This document shows positions 9,801 through 17,717 of a DNA stretch of 43,781 nt, one piece after another. The stretch covers positions 1 to 43,781 of the forward strand of contig JAISCU010000451.1 in NCBI GenBank assembly GCA_031265345.1. The letters are read 5' to 3'. How positions within the stretch are numbered: position 1 is the first letter of the stretch; the number at the start of each line of letters is the position of its first letter. Made by a program: the position numbers and the translations under genes. A model generated the notes under the pieces. It was not told the DNA's origin. It was given only the letters and a program-made list of their open reading frames with translations, and did no database searches. The DNA is from Bifidobacteriaceae bacterium. Lineage in GTDB: Bacteria > Actinomycetota > Actinomycetes > Actinomycetales > WQXJ01.

Positions 9801-9876
9801 CTCTGTTGCCAGGCGAGGCGACTACAAGGATGAGATGCGTGGTCAGCAGGATTGCCAACACGTACGCGAGTGTCAT
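6835..9876 (-). CDS. Membrane protein with FLRSF domain, helical repeats and Clp-N-type repeats
   Basis: 1,013 residues. The N-terminal about 200 residues contain about five membrane segments, the first at residues 1-20. A cytoplasmic domain opens with YLRSFADDD (about 225-233) and includes a block ending LSWEISHLKEWG, the same domain class as in the gene at 2-2500. A long helical, TPR-like section follows (about 480-715). The C-terminus holds two or three Clp-N-type repeats: one around H748 (VLRAARWLAASFGEHAVGTG, then HLLLSI), a weaker one, and one around H966 (PHLLLGMVD). Clp-N domains normally bind substrates or adaptors for Clp unfoldases; here no Clp ATPase domain is attached. I infer a membrane sensor that offers a docking surface. 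The chosen ATG starts directly before the first membrane helix. Confidence 0.8.
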   Translation of the reverse strand: MTLAYVLAILLTTHLILVVASPGNRESLIMRSRSGQWYYAEALEEMAEAGVEAECLDAYYESMPSAKSLISFSYLSGPFVVVLVGGGLVWWHPGWALVVALLPAGYFALSPGFERFYLEISGRVAGRGEATRAEAIVTWTTRGASLSLAWLAMSLIYTNGGLLWNALGSATPWIAGRIMSAICAAAGLSLLGASYQVRRLGERLARKHGDDADFNLNAGSQTILYLRSFADDDLTIQTPVADCGLRSWLWPQFGFEEFISYCVQHGGKMVTVGRPREGLPRPGAYRSYFDDATWREGIRLTAMRAGVVLLTAGATDALSWEISHLKEWGVLSKCIFIIPPLPEARVARRLERLTNALDLPQAEFDKLNQIPWRCVVGLRIDDTDVAHWIVAPGREWRAYFLLALLHNSKISRVREASPGADDPSAPIEQPKVTLADMLKGGRPRRQPPGVRRMLVASMRAWQQLGNDDHAAAVDSFTRLISRELDGASDPEALAFLHSGLIESAQGAQNGTVESGALETLEQLARGLEWVWIDPTEANKGTDVRFRTLWNISRLRQQSGDHIGARQALELRLDVARELHDRRRQCDAACDLASLLLDNEDEGAESLAAQALADAEALSDVAEQGRAEFLMARARAGAEPLAAADLARTAVRHFEASGEMAQAATALAWAADQQVGRGDLDGAADLVRHALEVSPVDEAGLIDHLRGLTELIGDLTAVEGCFSDAAREVLRAARWLAASFGEHAVGTGHLLLSIIDGGDEAVLEPITQRHGAPSDVRRCLLAVLPPTGLPPTGVATGAYSGSARSSVAASVKGAKSRGSTRVDVADLLREVLNSSGYARAALDEAASGAHPSRWEQPQRESHRFSFARYSQPAWEVLSSAWDIPHARNAGGMVPQDIVAGFLAHEDCPASQALLVSGIDPTVLHGPAVDLDQSSVQEQSFSEELKRVFDYAERESLAFCRDLIETPHLLLGMVDWYEDCVGPLGAAFDPLTLRASLRALLADPKRAPEGPRQDV

Positions 9877-10653
9877 CAGATTCGCCGCCGCCCGGGGATG
9901 GTCAGGGGCGGCGCGCCTCCAGTCGTCGCCCGTGATGACGGTGTCTTCACAGGGATGAGCCTACTGGGACGTGGTCCCCGACACTATGCTCGCGCGGACG
10001 GCCCAGCCCCGCAATAGCAGCCATTCCGCCGGATCGGGCCCGCAGTCGGCGCCTGCCTCCCGGCGGCGTCGGCCACGTCGCAGCTCGGTCGGGAGATGAG
10101 GTCAACAGCCTCGACGCGCAATGGCGATCCAGGGGCGTGGCGATGTCGAGTCGGTTTCCTCCGTTTTGGAGCGATGCCCCATTCAGTTCCGGCGCCAGTC
10201 CTGAGTCTCATTTCGAGGGGCGACGGGCACAGTCCGACACTTCGGCGCGCGGGGGTAATCCGCCAGACGGTGCCGTTGGGCTGCCTACCGGGCGGGTAGT
10301 CCTTGGACGTGAGTCCGTGCTTGGAGATCGGGGACTGCCGGGACCGGTCGGTGCCGCCTGCGGATCCCCGGCTGACGTCCCCAGCCGGAGCGGGCCCGTC
10401 ACCACCGCAGCGCACTCCGCATTGTCCGCGACAGCTCCTTGATGAGAGGCCCGCCCACGGATGGCCGAGTGATCCGTCGAAAACAGCGACGCCGAGTACC
10501 CGCGTGACGCGAGTCGATCAGCCCGGTGGGGTGGGCGCCGGATGCGTTCTGCGAAGCGTCTTGTCGCGCGTCCGGGCCGTATCTATACGACCGGAGCGCA
10601 CGCATCGCTCGAAATCAGACTCGGAACAACCGGGCCAAAGGAAGGAACGACTA
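9877..10653. other. Non-coding stretch of 777 bp between the left flank and the core operon
   Basis: No open frame here gives a recognisable protein or convincing ribosome site. It must hold the promoters of two divergent units. Visible items are a small perfect hairpin (CCGGCTG 10368-10374 with CAGCCGG 10382-10388) and the promoter candidate near 10561-10589. I see no tRNA, repeat array or mobile-element end. Confidence 0.6.
10561..10589 (+). promoter_or_regulatory. Candidate sigma70-type promoter of the amphi-Trp/ABC/TerY-P set
   Basis: TTGTCG at 10561-10566 and TATACG at 10584-10589 are separated by exactly 17 bp. The -10 lies inside the near-palindrome CGTAT-CT-ATACG (10578-10589), which could also be an operator. 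The predicted transcript would start about 58 nt before the ATG at 10654. This is the only good hexamer pair I see in front of the operon. Confidence 0.42.
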
Positions 10654-10965
10654 ATGCATATGCACCGCCACGGACCGGAATGGCTCTTCTCCGCACGCGA
10701 CCCGGAGACCGCCCGGGAGGCATTCGCCGACCACGTCTCAGCGCTGGCCGAGGCGCTCTCGGCTGGGGGATCGGTCCAACTGGCCGAAGACGTGATTGTC
10801 GAAGTCCCGGAGACCGTCGGATTCGAGCTCCGTTACGAGCGCCCGCCCCACGGCGGCTACGCGCTCCTGGTCCGCGTCGAATGGCCGGATTGTCTCCCCC
10901 AGCCCCGTGCCCTGCCTGTGAGCGGACTGTCCATCCGTCCGGCCGCACCGGCGCGCGCCGCCTGA
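10654..10965 (+). CDS. amphi-Trp domain protein
   Basis: 103 residues. The core from about residue 10 to 75 fits the amphi-Trp domain: an N-terminal strand with W and F, a long amphipathic helix (AREAFADHVSALAEALSAGG), then strands with IVEVPETVGFELRYE and LLVRVEWPD. The domain is small, usually stand-alone, and has no established biochemical role. ATG 10654 is preceded by AAAGGAAGG at 7-10 bp, so the much longer upstream-extended frame is not the real gene. It is the first gene of the plus-strand set leading into the membrane protein, ABC exporter and TerY-P triad. Confidence 0.78.
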   Translation: MHMHRHGPEWLFSARDPETAREAFADHVSALAEALSAGGSVQLAEDVIVEVPETVGFELRYERPPHGGYALLVRVEWPDCLPQPRALPVSGLSIRPAAPARAA

Positions 10966-11017
10966 CCCACTCGACGCGGGGCCAGCGCCCAAGTTGACCC
11001 CGGCAGAAAGGACCATC

Positions 11018-12577
11018 ATGCGCACATCAGTGCCTAAGGCCGTCGCGCAGGCCGCGGAACAGATTCGCGGCGTCTGCACCGCGCACGGATTCTCCCACGA
11101 GACCCTGTCCGATTGGGTGTCGTCCGATGCCCCGAACCTCGTCCCCGCCATCGAGTGGACAATGACGCGCGGCGGGGAGTCGCCCTCCCCCAAAACCATG
11201 AGGCTCCTGGTGCGGGAGGTGAAGACACGCCTGGATCTGACCGACGACGACTTCACGGCCGACTTGTCGGGGCCCGGCGCGAAGGTCGCCAAAGCCGCTC
11301 GCTCCGTGTTCTCCGGATCGGTGTTCGTGCTCTGCCTCTGGATCGTGGTCGGAGCGATCCTGACAGCGAACAACGAACTGGCGGCCAACACGTCGGTCGG
11401 GGTCACCATGACGATCCTGGCCGTGTCGATCATCTGGCTCGCATTGTTGGAGGCAGCGCACATCGGCGCCGTCGCGTTGTCGACCGCGGACGTCAGCGAG
11501 TTGGGCGCCACGCATCCCCGCGTGGTTGCTCTCCACCGCTTCATCGACACCAAGGCCAAGCTGGAGCATTACCTGGCCGCCCGCCAAGTCGGGGTTGTCC
11601 TCACGGTGTTCCTGATCTCCGAAGTCACGCGTACGCCGAACCTGGAGCACCTGCCCGGAACGGCGATCGCCATACCCGCGGCGTTCTCGATCATCTTCGG
11701 AATTGGCGCGCCCGGGGCGTTGCTCGTCCTCGTAATCGGGCAGGTTCTGCCGCAGATCATCACAGCTCGCCGTCCGGCCCAAATGATGAATCTCCTTCCC
11801 ATGGCGATGGCGTTTCACGCCACGCGCTTCATCGGCGCCCTCGCGTTGGCGGAGCCGGCAAGATGGCTGGTGGCATGGTCAAAGGGGACGGAGCACATCC
11901 GCACGGCCAAGCGTCAGCGTTACGCGTCCACCACTGAGGACGCGGCGGGCTGGGGCATCACGCGTAGCGGGTACTCCATCGACATCGGGGCCGACCGAAC
12001 CGACATGGTGTGCTCGACTGCCATCCGGTTCTATGACGCGGACCAGACGGACCGGCCCGTGGTCTTGGCTCAGTGCCCGGCAACCCCGAGCCGGATGCGC
12101 ACGGAGGCCGTTCTGCTCCGGGGCGCCGAGGAGCTTCAGCCGACTTACACGGAAGTCGAACAGGCGCTGTCGGGTGACGGGGTCCAGCTGGCAGCCACTT
12201 TCTCTCCTCCTGTCGGGAGCTTCCGCAAGGGCGACGTTCTGCTTGTGGATGCGCACCTGCATTTCGATGGGCTCCTTTTCGGGGACGCTGTGTTGCCGGT
12301 CGTGGCGCCCACGAAATTGTCCACGCTGAGGATTGTGCTGCGCGACCCACCCAGGCCGCTTCCTCCTGCTCGCTACGAGTTGATCCACGACGGCACCGCG
12401 CCGGGGGCCAGAAACGCTCTCGAGCCTGTGGTGCTCGCTGACGGTTCGGCCGCTTTCTGCGTGTCGGAGCTCTACCCCGACCCAGGCGCGAGGATGGCGC
12501 TGTCCTGGCATGGCGGCGGCCTGACACGAGTCGAACCCCACGCCCGCAACGTGTTCCACCTTCAGAAGGAGGCCTGA
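11018..12577 (+). CDS. Membrane protein of unknown function, four or more membrane segments
   Basis: 519 residues from ATG 11018, which has AGAAAGGA just upstream; the in-frame TTG 24 bp earlier overlaps that site and is unlikely. Residues about 1-85 are soluble and helical. Residues about 90-290 contain four hydrophobic segments (SVFVLCLWIVVGAIL, TMTILAVSIIWLALLEAA, IPAAFSIIFGIGAPGALLVLV and a further one). The remaining about 220 residues look beta-rich with a cluster of short strands. The membrane part loosely recalls the DUF21/CNNM fold (an LEAAHIGAVALS helix and an IGQVLPQIITA helix), but this is weak. It is followed after 2 bp by the ABC exporter, so it is probably a partner in the same membrane assembly. 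Function is not recognised. Confidence 0.7.
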   Translation: MRTSVPKAVAQAAEQIRGVCTAHGFSHETLSDWVSSDAPNLVPAIEWTMTRGGESPSPKTMRLLVREVKTRLDLTDDDFTADLSGPGAKVAKAARSVFSGSVFVLCLWIVVGAILTANNELAANTSVGVTMTILAVSIIWLALLEAAHIGAVALSTADVSELGATHPRVVALHRFIDTKAKLEHYLAARQVGVVLTVFLISEVTRTPNLEHLPGTAIAIPAAFSIIFGIGAPGALLVLVIGQVLPQIITARRPAQMMNLLPMAMAFHATRFIGALALAEPARWLVAWSKGTEHIRTAKRQRYASTTEDAAGWGITRSGYSIDIGADRTDMVCSTAIRFYDADQTDRPVVLAQCPATPSRMRTEAVLLRGAEELQPTYTEVEQALSGDGVQLAATFSPPVGSFRKGDVLLVDAHLHFDGLLFGDAVLPVVAPTKLSTLRIVLRDPPRPLPPARYELIHDGTAPGARNALEPVVLADGSAAFCVSELYPDPGARMALSWHGGGLTRVEPHARNVFHLQKEA

Positions 12578-12579
12578 TC

Positions 12580-14313
12580 ATGAACAAGAAGGCTCGCATC
12601 GTTGTTTCGCTATGGAAGCGTCTGTCGCGGGGTCAGAAGGTCATTCTTATCCTGGTGAGCCTCGGCAACACGCTGGCGGCCGCCACAATAGTCCTGCCGT
12701 CTGTGGTGATCGGCCGGATCGTCACGTCGCTGAGTGACGACTCGTCGGCCGCAGTCGCGAACTATGTGCTGATGCTGGGCGGCCTTCTATTGGGGTTCGT
12801 CGTCCTGAGGACTGTCATCCATGTGAGCCTACATTCGGTGCTTCCGCGCGTGGAGGCGGCCCTGCGCGAGGCCCAACTCGAACATGTTCTAAAGACCCCT
12901 GTCCTGGCAAACGCTCAGACCCAATACACCGCCGAGTTGAACTCGCTGATGGGAAGGGGAGCCAAAGCCGGCGCCGACACCGTTCGCATAGTGTTCGCCG
13001 ACCTGATGCCCGCCGCCATGCAGGCCGTCGCCGCCGCCGTGGCGGCGTTCGCCGCGGAGTGGATGATCAGTGTCATCTTGCTTGCCTCGGGCTTGGTGAG
13101 CACGGTTATCACGCATTTCCAATTGAGGAGCCAGGGCGGCGTTCGGGTGGCGATCAACCAGGCCAAAGCGCGTCTCGACGGGATAATGACCGAACTCCTG
13201 CGCGGCAAAGCGGTCATCCGGACGCTCGATGCCGCCGATGCCGAGTCGGCCCGTGTGGGCCAGCGGGCGTTGGAACTGTCGGCCGTCGAAGTTCGTCATC
13301 ACAAAGTCATGGGTTTCTTCGACGCCGCCAAGACGTCGGCGGAAGGCCTGTTCTCGGTCGTGGTGCTGGTAGTCGCGGCAGGTCTGGTCGCCGGGGGCGC
13401 GAGCCCTGGCACCGTGCTCACCCTGTACTTGCTGTTCATGCAGTTCGCCGCGCCGCTCCGGGAGATCCACCGGATCAGGGACGAGTTGAACGAGTCTGGC
13501 CTTCAATTGCGTGAAGCGTTGTCGATTCTGGGCCAAACCTTGGATCCCCTGTTCACTCGCCCCGCCGTCGCCCCGCACATTGAGGGAGCCGATGTGGTGA
13601 TCGACACAGTGCGGTTCACCTATCCAGATGGGAACCGCGCGCTCAGGGGAGTGAGCCTCAATCTGCCAGCCTCAGGCTACCTGGGCATCTGCGGCCCGGC
13701 GGGTTGCGGGAAGACAACCCTTATCCAGACGCTGGTCGGAATCCTGCCCGCGGCCGGAGGACACATCTCGGTCGGAGGAGTCGACGTGGCCGACATGAAC
13801 TCGGCACAACTGGCTGCCACAGTCGCATACGTCTCGCAGACCCCCTACCTGGTCTCCGGGACCATCCGGGCGAATCTGTTGCTCGGGCAGTCGGAGCCTG
13901 TGTCCGATGCAAGGCTCGAGGCCGCGTTGAAACAGGTCGGCCTGCTCGCCGAGATCTCTGGCCTGGATGCGGCCATCGGCGAAGACGGGCGAGGCCTGTC
14001 CGGCGGCCAACGGCAACGCCTGGTGCTCGCCAGGGTGCTTCTCCGTCCAGCAAAGGTAATCGTGCTGGACGAGGCCACATCGGCTCTGGACACCCTCAAC
14101 GAGGAACAGTTCATGAGGGCGCTATTGGCTTCGGGCCGCACGGTCGTAGCCATAGCGCACCGGCTCTCAACCCTGCGACGAGCCGACGAGATCATCGTCA
14201 TGGATCACGGCAGGATCGTTGAATCCGGCACACATGAGGCCTTGGAGGCCTGCGACGGCCTGTTCCACAGGTTGCTCCATGCCGACGAACACGAATTCCG
14301 CACCGTGGCGTAA
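12580..14313 (+). CDS. ABC exporter, fused membrane and ATPase domains
   Basis: 577 residues. Residues about 1-310 form a type IV exporter membrane domain with about six hydrophobic segments; about 335-577 form the nucleotide-binding domain. Visible motifs are Walker A GPAGCGKTT (G372-T380), Q-loop YVSQTPY, signature LSGGQ (473-477), Walker B VIVLDEATSALD (D497, E498) and the switch His in AIAHRLS. All are intact, so ATP hydrolysis is expected. As a half-transporter it should work as a homodimer, since no second half is nearby. The substrate cannot be told. ATG 12580 follows a strong AAGGAGG and lies 2 bp after the membrane protein, so the two are translationally linked. Confidence 0.9.
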   Translation: MNKKARIVVSLWKRLSRGQKVILILVSLGNTLAAATIVLPSVVIGRIVTSLSDDSSAAVANYVLMLGGLLLGFVVLRTVIHVSLHSVLPRVEAALREAQLEHVLKTPVLANAQTQYTAELNSLMGRGAKAGADTVRIVFADLMPAAMQAVAAAVAAFAAEWMISVILLASGLVSTVITHFQLRSQGGVRVAINQAKARLDGIMTELLRGKAVIRTLDAADAESARVGQRALELSAVEVRHHKVMGFFDAAKTSAEGLFSVVVLVVAAGLVAGGASPGTVLTLYLLFMQFAAPLREIHRIRDELNESGLQLREALSILGQTLDPLFTRPAVAPHIEGADVVIDTVRFTYPDGNRALRGVSLNLPASGYLGICGPAGCGKTTLIQTLVGILPAAGGHISVGGVDVADMNSAQLAATVAYVSQTPYLVSGTIRANLLLGQSEPVSDARLEAALKQVGLLAEISGLDAAIGEDGRGLSGGQRQRLVLARVLLRPAKVIVLDEATSALDTLNEEQFMRALLASGRTVVAIAHRLSTLRRADEIIVMDHGRIVESGTHEALEACDGLFHRLLHADEHEFRTVA

Positions 14314-14330
14314 TCCCGCCGGGAGGTCAT

Positions 14331-14377
14331 ACGTTCGGGGGCGCACGGCCTGGTGGCGGTGTCCCCGTTACGAACGC
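14331..14377 (+). other. Imperfect hairpin between ABC exporter and TerY-like gene
   Basis: ACGTTCG (14331-14337) pairs with CGAACG (14371-14376), with a second pairing block GGGG/CCCC inside. It lies in the 198-bp gap that breaks the otherwise tight gene spacing, so it may be a transcript-processing or attenuation site. Weak, because the helix is interrupted. Confidence 0.3.
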
Positions 14378-14511
14378 GACGCGGAGTGAAGAATGGCTTG
14401 CCCGCAGCACCAGGATGCAGTCTGCGAGGCGCAGACATGCTGCCGATCGAGCAAGTGCTTGAACACCCGGACAGCGATTGTCTCATCGAATACCGAACCC
14501 AGGAGGAAACC

Positions 14512-15285
14512 ATGGGTGGAGAACTGCCAACTGCCAGCCCCGACGACGCGATCAGGGCGATGCCTTTCTACATAGTCGTCGACCGCTCCGGATCGATGGC
14601 CGGCGCCCCGATCATCGGGGCGAACACCATCATTCCTGCCATCTGCCAGTGCCTCGCCGCAGACCCAACCGCTGCGGACTGCGCTCACCTGGGGATGATC
14701 TCTTTCAACACCACGGCTCGCGTGGACCTGCCCTTGACCAGCCTCTCGGACCTGATCGACAACGAGGCCGGGTCCGACCTGAGGCCCGCCCTCGTGGCCG
14801 GCGGCGGCACCACCTTCCGGGCACCCATCGAGGCGCTGATCGACCAGATCCCGCAGGACGTGGACCGCCTCAAAGCGCGCGGATTCGAGGTCTACCGACC
14901 GGCGGTGTTCTTCATCACGGATGGCGGCGACAACGGAGGCGACTTCGAGGTCCCGTTTGGCCGGCTGACCCGCCTGAAGTATTACCCGCAGATCGTCCCG
15001 TTCGGGTTCGGCGCGGTCTCCCAGCCCGAACTCGACCTTCTGGTATGGCCGAAGGTCGCGACCGAGGCGTACACGCCGCGCTGGTACCAAGGCTCGGGCA
15101 ATGACACAGGCGCGATCATCGCTGCGATCATCCGGGGCCTGAGCATGTCGATCATGCGGACCTCCAGGTCCGTCTCGGGGGCCGGCCTGTGGGTCAACCC
15201 CGCGCCCAGGACCGACGAGTTGGGTCACGGCTCAGCGGTCATGGCGCACGACGCGAGCCCGTTCCCCGAGGGAGCGAGGCTATGA
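14512..15285 (+). CDS. TerY-like von Willebrand A domain protein
   Basis: 257 residues. It is essentially one VWA domain starting with MPFYIVVDRSGSM; the MIDAS residues are D24, S26 and S28, followed by the GGGTTF block and D137 in FITDGGDN. This arrangement, with the short stretch before the MIDAS motif, is that of TerY-like proteins of tellurite-resistance-type (Ter) systems. Directly downstream come PP2C and kinase genes, which is the TerY-P triad described by Anantharaman, Iyer and Aravind. VWA domains bind a metal and act as docking scaffolds; here the likely partners are the two enzymes. ATG 14512 has AGGAGGAAACC in front, better than the in-frame ATG 14437. The stop overlaps the next start as ATGA. 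Confidence 0.88.
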   Translation: MGGELPTASPDDAIRAMPFYIVVDRSGSMAGAPIIGANTIIPAICQCLAADPTAADCAHLGMISFNTTARVDLPLTSLSDLIDNEAGSDLRPALVAGGGTTFRAPIEALIDQIPQDVDRLKARGFEVYRPAVFFITDGGDNGGDFEVPFGRLTRLKYYPQIVPFGFGAVSQPELDLLVWPKVATEAYTPRWYQGSGNDTGAIIAAIIRGLSMSIMRTSRSVSGAGLWVNPAPRTDELGHGSAVMAHDASPFPEGARL

Positions 15286-16358
15286 CCGCCGTGGCCGCGG
15301 CCCGGTTGGATCCCGCACCCCAACCTGGGATCCAGCCAGAACCAGAACCAGCGCCCGGCGTCGGGGCACTCCCGCCCGAGGACGCCGTCCAGTCCTCGGT
15401 CCCGCGGCTGTCCCGGCCAGCGATCGGTGAGGCCGGGGCCGCCGCCCGGAGCGAAAGCCTCAGTCTCTCGCCCGGCCTCTTCCATGTGCCCGACACGGCG
15501 GTCGACGGGCTGTCGGCGCCCGACTTTGAATTACGCGCGGCCGCTGTCCGCGGCGTCAGCCACCGGCATCACGGCGAGCCCCGTCAGGACGCTTACGCGT
15601 TCGACGCTGGCGAGCGCTGGTGGGCCGTTGCCGTGGCCGATGGCGTAGGGTCTCGTCCGCTGTCGCACATCGCCTCGCACGCGGCCGTCTCCGCAGCCAT
15701 CGGATCTGCGAGGCGGGTCTCGTCCGGGGGCGCGTCATTGGTGGCCTGGCAGGAAGTGTTCGATGCCGCGTCCGCGGCGATCGAGCACGCCGTCAACGCG
15801 TCGACCTGCGCCGTCGGTGCCCCGGCCAACAGCGCGGCCGGCCCCTGGGCTAAGGCCGCCGACGCCCCAATTCGTCGCCTGGCGGCGGCCACTCTCGTTG
15901 TGGCGGTTGGTTTGCGGCAGGCCGACGGAGCTTGGCGTGTCGGCTCGGCCAGCCTGGGTGACAGCCGGTGCCAGTTGCTCCGCCAAGGTCGCTGGCTGCC
16001 CCTGGCAGACCCGCCGGCGCCTGACCCGAACGCGCTCCCGAGCAGCGCCACCGACGCGTTGCCTGGCGAATGGCCGGGAGCCTGGCGCTCCGCGACGGTC
16101 ACTGCGGGCCCCGGTGATCTGGTGGTGGCGTTCACGGACGGCATCGGCGCCCCCTTCGGCACGGGGAGCGGACTGGTGGCCTCGACGCTGGCCGAGTGGT
16201 GGTACGAGCCTCCCGCGTCGCTCGAGTTCGCGGCCCAGGTCGGGTTTCTGAGAAGAGGCTTCCATGACGACCGGGCCGCGGTCGGCGTGTGGCTGACCTC
16301 CGCCGGACCCGGCGAATCCTCCGAACCCGCCGAACGGAGCTCTGACAGCCGTGATTGA
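15282..16358 (+). CDS. PP2C-type Ser/Thr protein phosphatase of the TerY-P triad
   Basis: 358 residues. After a Pro-rich N-terminal stretch of about 80 residues comes a PP2C domain. Metal-binding acids are visible: Q102-D103 in the RQDAYAF block, D120 in ADGVG, D227 in the LGDSR block, D286 in TDGIG and D329-D330 in HDDRA. All canonical metal positions look kept, so activity is expected. It should remove phosphate from the VWA protein, the kinase or their targets. Start ATG 15282 overlaps the TerY stop by 4 bp and the gene overlaps the kinase start by 8 bp, so the three products are probably made in fixed ratio. Confidence 0.87.
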   Translation: MTAVAAARLDPAPQPGIQPEPEPAPGVGALPPEDAVQSSVPRLSRPAIGEAGAAARSESLSLSPGLFHVPDTAVDGLSAPDFELRAAAVRGVSHRHHGEPRQDAYAFDAGERWWAVAVADGVGSRPLSHIASHAAVSAAIGSARRVSSGGASLVAWQEVFDAASAAIEHAVNASTCAVGAPANSAAGPWAKAADAPIRRLAAATLVVAVGLRQADGAWRVGSASLGDSRCQLLRQGRWLPLADPPAPDPNALPSSATDALPGEWPGAWRSATVTAGPGDLVVAFTDGIGAPFGTGSGLVASTLAEWWYEPPASLEFAAQVGFLRRGFHDDRAAVGVWLTSAGPGESSEPAERSSDSRD

Positions 16359-17715
16359 CGAACGGAAGCTGACGATTGGCTCGAAGATCGGTTCCGGCGG
16401 CGCGGGCGACAGTTTCTTGCTTGACCGACCCTTGCGTCCCGACCTGCCAGCCGAAATGGTCTACAAGCGCTGGCGGGAAGGAACCGGACCTACGGGGGCC
16501 GCGCAGGTGGCTGCCCTGGTCGGCTTCCGGGATCGCCTGGACTCGGAGGACCGGGCCTACTTGGACGAGGTCGCTGCGTGGCCCCGCGAGATGGTGGCGG
16601 CCGCCGGGCGCGTCGCCGGCTACCTGATGCCGTGCGCGCCTGCGGAGTTCATGCACCGGAACCCGGCGTTCGGCCCGCAGTGCTCATCCGTCAAGCTGTT
16701 GTTCGCCAAGGCGAGGCGCGGGCGGTCGGCGGGCGCCGAGGTTCCGGACGATTCGGATGTGGTGTCCCGTCTCGTGATCGTGGCGAAACTGGCCCACGCA
16801 CTGAGGTGGCTTCATTCCAAGGGATGCGTGTTCGGCGATCTTTCGCATGAGAACGAGTTGTACGCCGTCCAGGGCCAGCCCCGAATCTACCTGATCGACA
16901 CGGATGAAATCGCCCTGCCCGGCAACCGGGTCCCACAGCATGAGACCCCTGGCTACCGCGCCCCGGAGGCGGCCCAGTTAGGACACTTCTCCAGCCAGCA
17001 GGCGGATGTCTACAAATTCACGTTGGTACTGGTCAGAGTGCTGTCGCCGCCGCGTGAACAGCTCTCTCAGACGGCCAGCCCCGACTTCGTGAGCGGAGTG
17101 CTGGACGCGGACGGGGTGGGTTTGGTCGCGCGAGGGCTCGCGACGGATCCCGCCACGCGGCCGTCGATGACCGAGTTCTACGACTACCTCTACCGCTTTG
17201 TCGGCGCGCAGTTGGGCACCCCGCCGGTGGTCACCTCCGTCACGCTGGATCGTGGCTTCGCCGTCGCGGGCGAACAGGTTACGGTCACCGTCCGTAGCGA
17301 CGGTGCCTCCACCGTCGCCGTGACGCCGCCCGGCTGCGCGGCCAGCGAAGGTCTGGTCGGGAACCCGGTGAGCGTCTCGTTCGACGCACGGTCGAGCGGC
17401 CCGGTTCTTGTCCGGGCCGTCAACCAGAACGGCGTGGCAGCAGCGGTGTCTGAGCCGCTGCACGTGTTGCCGCCAGTCAGGGCGCCATCCGTGGCGCGCA
17501 TGGACGCGCGACGCCCGGATGCAGTTTGCGTCAATTGGAGCGAGGCCGCGTTCGCCGCGGGTTCGGGGTGGCAGGAGTTGCCCGATGCCGTCCGTCTCGG
17601 TCCGGTGGGCGCGTCGGCTGCCTTTGTGGCGGACTTGCCCGCCCGGAACTACTCCGGGCCCCTCTTCTCATCTGGACTGATGCCAGTCCTCAACTGCTAC
17701 TGGAAAGGAAATTGA
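16351..17715 (+). CDS. Protein kinase with C-terminal Ig-like domain (TerY-P triad)
   Basis: 454 residues. The N-terminal about 290 residues form a eukaryote-like kinase: glycine loop IGSGGAG (13-19), candidate ATP lysine K39, catalytic loop FGDLSHEN with D163 and N168, metal-binding D183 in IDTDE (replacing DFG), and PGYRAPE. This divergent catalytic loop is usual for kinases of TerY-P triads, and the essential residues are present. Residues about 290-375 form an Ig-like beta sandwich (GEQVTVTVRSDGASTVAVTP); the last about 75 residues are unassigned. GTG 16351 is the start, inside the end of the phosphatase gene. The DUF4407 gene follows after 2 bp. Confidence 0.84.
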   Translation: MIDERKLTIGSKIGSGGAGDSFLLDRPLRPDLPAEMVYKRWREGTGPTGAAQVAALVGFRDRLDSEDRAYLDEVAAWPREMVAAAGRVAGYLMPCAPAEFMHRNPAFGPQCSSVKLLFAKARRGRSAGAEVPDDSDVVSRLVIVAKLAHALRWLHSKGCVFGDLSHENELYAVQGQPRIYLIDTDEIALPGNRVPQHETPGYRAPEAAQLGHFSSQQADVYKFTLVLVRVLSPPREQLSQTASPDFVSGVLDADGVGLVARGLATDPATRPSMTEFYDYLYRFVGAQLGTPPVVTSVTLDRGFAVAGEQVTVTVRSDGASTVAVTPPGCAASEGLVGNPVSVSFDARSSGPVLVRAVNQNGVAAAVSEPLHVLPPVRAPSVARMDARRPDAVCVNWSEAAFAAGSGWQELPDAVRLGPVGASAAFVADLPARNYSGPLFSSGLMPVLNCYWKGN

Positions 17716-17717
17716 CC

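Noticed and set aside
9984..10415. 143-residue minus-strand gene in the 777-bp gap
   Set aside because: No ribosome site, low-complexity R/G/P-rich translation, no recognisable domain.
14393..14575. Cys-rich 60-residue frame between ABC exporter and TerY-like genes
   Set aside because: It has a GGAG before its ATG but overlaps the TerY-like start out of frame, and its Cys pattern matches nothing known. Kept only as a remote possibility.
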